Shown: positions 7,735 through 9,198 of the stretch, piece after piece
How the letters are laid out: each line of letters begins with the position of its first letter
How positions within the stretch are numbered: position 1 is the first letter of the stretch
Origin: a bacterium
GTDB lineage: Bacteria; SZUA-79; Acidulodesulfobacterales; Acidulodesulfobacteraceae
DNA: 9,198 nt
Direction of reading: 5' to 3'
Assembly (NCBI GenBank): GCA_021803845.1
Contig: JAJZLA010000038.1
Location: forward strand, 1-9,198
Position numbers and translations under genes: made by a program
The notes under the pieces: model-generated
The model's input: the letters and a program-made list of their open reading frames with translations, nothing else
The model's database searches: none
What the model was told of the DNA's origin: nothing

Positions 7735-7746
7735 AATTTTTTAAAG

Positions 7747-7752
7747 CTCCTT
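7747..7752 (-). promoter_or_regulatory. Ribosome binding site of the ppiD-like gene
   Basis: AAGGAG on the minus strand lies 12 nt before the ATG at 7734. It is a near-consensus Shine-Dalgarno sequence and one of the few good ones in the window. The spacing is longer than optimal, but there is no better in-frame start, and the MLDFLRR N-terminus matches the family. Confidence 0.55.
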
Positions 7753-7781
7753 AAATAATTTTAATATTTTATTCCTGTTGC

Positions 7782-7815
7782 ATTATATTTTATATTCAGG
7801 CTGAAATTTATGCAA
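7782..7815 (-). promoter_or_regulatory. Candidate sigma70-type promoter in the mreD to ppiD-like gap
   Basis: On the minus strand, TTGCAT (7815-7810) is followed after 17 bp by TAAAAT (7792-7787). An overlapping perfect TATAAT lies at 7787-7782, although with poorer -35 spacing. Initiation would fall about 35-50 nt before the ppiD-like ATG. The rest of the 96-bp gap (7735-7830) is AT-rich and shows no terminator hairpin. The spacer contains an 11-bp perfect inverted repeat (7795-7805), which could be an operator half-site arrangement or chance. Confidence 0.45.
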
Positions 7816-7830
7816 ATATTTTCTTCTAAT

Positions 7831-8373
7831 TTATAAATATATTATTTTATTCTTTTTTAAAAAATTTTTATATCCTGCTTTTTTAAAAAAGAAAAATACC
7901 GCGGGGGTAAAAAGAGCGGTCGAAACGGACACGGGGAAACCGTAGAAAAGGAAAAAATCCCAATATAAAAAATGCATGCCGTAGTAATAAAAGACAATCA
8001 GAAAAAGCGCGAGATAGTAAACCGACGAGGCGATAAATGCTGATAGTATCTCGGTAACCGCATTGTCGTAAGGAATCTTGCGCCATAAAATATATGAAAC
8101 AACATAGGACAGCGTTCCTATAAATCCGAAAACGGAAGGATTTAAAGGCGTCATAGAACCGTATATATAAAATAATATATAGGTCGTAAGCCATCCGGGA
8201 TATAGGTCTAAATATGCAGATATATATACTAAACCGGCTATAGCGAGATTGGGAAATATATAGAAACCGCCGGAACTGAAATTATCGTTAAAAATTAGGG
8301 ACAATATCATTAAAAACAAGAATAAACATATTGTGTAAATATATTTGTATATATTATTTCTCGACGAGGACAT
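7831..8373 (-). CDS. mreD: MreD-like rod-shape protein, polytopic membrane protein
   Basis: MreD is a small inner-membrane protein that works with MreC in the elongasome. Its sequence is poorly conserved, so this call rests mainly on position directly after mreC, on size (180 aa against a usual 160-180), and on topology. About five or six hydrophobic segments can be seen, at roughly 11-28, 38-56, 61-73, 82-97, 109-131 and 138-164, followed by a basic C-terminus (FKKAGYKNFLKKNK). The segment FPNLAIAGLVYISAYLDLYPG (in two parts, 40-60) resembles the P-x-hydrophobic and Y-x-D/G pattern of MreD second helices. The ATG at 8373 lies inside the end of mreC, overlapping it by 20 bp in another frame. 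This, with no clear Shine-Dalgarno sequence, points to translational coupling. A 103-codon alternative frame on the same strand within it is a shadow. Confidence 0.82.
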   Translation of the reverse strand: MSSSRNNIYKYIYTICLFLFLMILSLIFNDNFSSGGFYIFPNLAIAGLVYISAYLDLYPGWLTTYILFYIYGSMTPLNPSVFGFIGTLSYVVSYILWRKIPYDNAVTEILSAFIASSVYYLALFLIVFYYYGMHFLYWDFFLFYGFPVSVSTALFTPAVFFFFKKAGYKNFLKKNKIIYL

Positions 8374-9166
8374 ATTTGCCGTTAAATAAATTTTTATATG
8401 GGACTATGGTTACGCGCTGAAATATATTATAGCTTTTTTTTCTTATAAGGACTACCCTGCCTACATATATGCCTGGAGTAAAAACGCCTCCCAGCCCTGA
8501 CGTCAAAATTTTATCTCCTTTATCTATTTTTTTGGAATTGAATACGAATCTCATCTTGAGATAACCGTTCCCTATTCCCTGCGCTATGCCCATAGTTCCG
8601 GTATTAGCATCTATTACCGAAAAAACGCATTTCGGATTGGTAACAGGAATAACTCTGGAACGATGGCGTCCCGCATAAACGACCCGGCCTACCACTCCCC
8701 CGTACGAAATAACACCGTCTCCGTTCTCGATTCCGTCTTTAGCGCCTTTATTTATATAGAGACTATAAAACCAGTCTTCTATCCCGTGAAGCAGAACGGC
8801 GGCGGGAATCGACTTTTTATTTATGGAGTTTTTTAAAAATAGGACGGCTTTTAAGTTCCTATTTTCTATATCGTAGGCCTTATAAAGGTTCAGCTTAAAT
8901 TTTATCTTCTTTAATTCCGACTTAAGCTTCTTATTTTGCTCCTTAACGGATACAAGGTCTATATAATTTTTATAAAGTTTTTCGGAAATTCCGACCGGAT
9001 AATCTACGGCTTTATAAATTGAATATACTGAATCGCTTATAAAATCAGAAAATAAACCTCCGAATTTAAATCCGTTCGCGGAAAGTATATAAATCGAGGC
9101 TGATATTGCTATGATTATAAGAAGAACTATTGCGTCCTTGTGTTTTTTAAGCTTTAACTTTTTAAT
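8354..9166 (-). CDS. mreC: MreC rod-shape-determining protein; start codon uncertain (ATT at 9166 proposed)
   Basis: MreC is the periplasmic scaffold that links the MreB cytoskeleton to PBP2 and RodA. Reading back from the TAA at 8354-8356, the frame stays open to an in-frame TAA at 9191-9193. The protein has a basic N-terminus (KKLKLKKHKDA), one membrane segment (VLLIIIAISASIYIL), a Lys/Glu-rich coiled-coil-like region (about 70-105), then the MreC beta domains: WFYSLYINKGAKDGIENGDG, VISYGGVVGRV, and TSGLGGVFTPGIYVGRV near the C-terminus. No ATG, GTG or TTG occurs in frame between 9190 and the GTG at 8693-8695, which would discard the anchor and coiled coil. The ATT at 9166-9164, with GGA 6 nt upstream, gives a natural 270-aa MreC. 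The alternative is a one-base indel in the AAAA run at 9170-9173 with a TTG start at 9179. Confidence 0.92.
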   Translation of the reverse strand: MKKLKLKKHKDAIVLLIIIAISASIYILSANGFKFGGLFSDFISDSVYSIYKAVDYPVGISEKLYKNYIDLVSVKEQNKKLKSELKKIKFKLNLYKAYDIENRNLKAVLFLKNSINKKSIPAAVLLHGIEDWFYSLYINKGAKDGIENGDGVISYGGVVGRVVYAGRHRSRVIPVTNPKCVFSVIDANTGTMGIAQGIGNGYLKMRFVFNSKKIDKGDKILTSGLGGVFTPGIYVGRVVLIRKKSYNIFQRVTIVPYKNLFNGKYVLVEK

Positions 9167-9198
9167 AAATTTTCCACAACGATTAAATAATTACGGGG
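9167..9198. other. Upstream edge of the window, no assignable gene
   Basis: These 32 bases precede the proposed mreC start. All that can be seen is an in-frame TAA (9193-9191) for mreC and, in another frame, CCC GTA ATT ATT TAA ending at 9183, which could be the last codons of an upstream gene. mreB is the usual neighbour here, but too little is present to identify it. Confidence 0.4.

Noticed and set aside
7883..8194. 103-codon minus-strand reading frame within mreD
   Set aside because: It is an out-of-frame shadow. The mreD frame encodes regularly spaced membrane helices and fits the operon, while this frame gives an irregular mix of residues.
8354..8695. Short 113-aa mreC beginning at GTG 8695
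   Set aside because: The frame remains open far upstream and encodes a membrane anchor, coiled coil and the first part of the MreC core, so the internal GTG is not the true start.

Overview
The window is a dense block of housekeeping genes from an AT-rich bacterium. All genes lie on the minus strand, so transcription runs from high to low coordinates. The organism appears to be a Gram-negative, rod-forming bacterium. The evidence is a complete set of elongasome parts (MreC, MreD, PBP2, RodA), a PpiD/SurA-type periplasmic folding protein with one membrane anchor, and a pgpA-cinA-recA tail of the kind seen in some deltaproteobacteria-like genomes. The lineage is an inference; nothing here is a taxonomic marker except the partial recA. 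Codons rich in A and T, such as ATA, AAA and TTA, are common in every gene, and no block stands out as recently acquired.

In transcription order the layout is: mreC (9166-8354), mreD (8373-7831, overlapping mreC by 20 bp), a 96-bp gap with a good promoter candidate, a PpiD/SurA-N-like membrane-anchored protein (7734-6688), a 56-bp gap, an inositol-monophosphatase-family gene, suhB type (6631-5849), mrdA/PBP2 (5845-3929), rodA (3927-2815), pgpA (2811-2305), an 83-bp gap, cinA (2227-944), an 83-bp gap with a promoter candidate, and recA (860 to the left edge, 3' end missing). The suhB-mrdA-rodA-pgpA junctions are only 1-3 bp, so these four genes are almost certainly cotranscribed and probably translationally coupled. 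No non-coding stretch exceeds 100 bp, and I saw no RNA genes, CRISPR arrays, mobile elements or clear intrinsic terminators.

Functionally, MreC and MreD are the scaffold of the cell-elongation complex. RodA polymerises and PBP2 cross-links lateral-wall peptidoglycan. The PpiD-like protein would help fold proteins emerging into the periplasm. PgpA makes phosphatidylglycerol. CinA (NMN deamidase domain) recycles a by-product of DNA ligation, and RecA performs recombination and repair.

I do not see a novel defence or mobile system. The points worth a second look are: the apparent absence of an ATG, GTG or TTG start for mreC; a CinA whose N-terminal domain has lost its usual motifs while the C-terminal domain is intact; a PpiD-like protein whose rotamase region looks shortened and eroded; and two genes (ppiD-like and suhB) inserted between mreD and mrdA.
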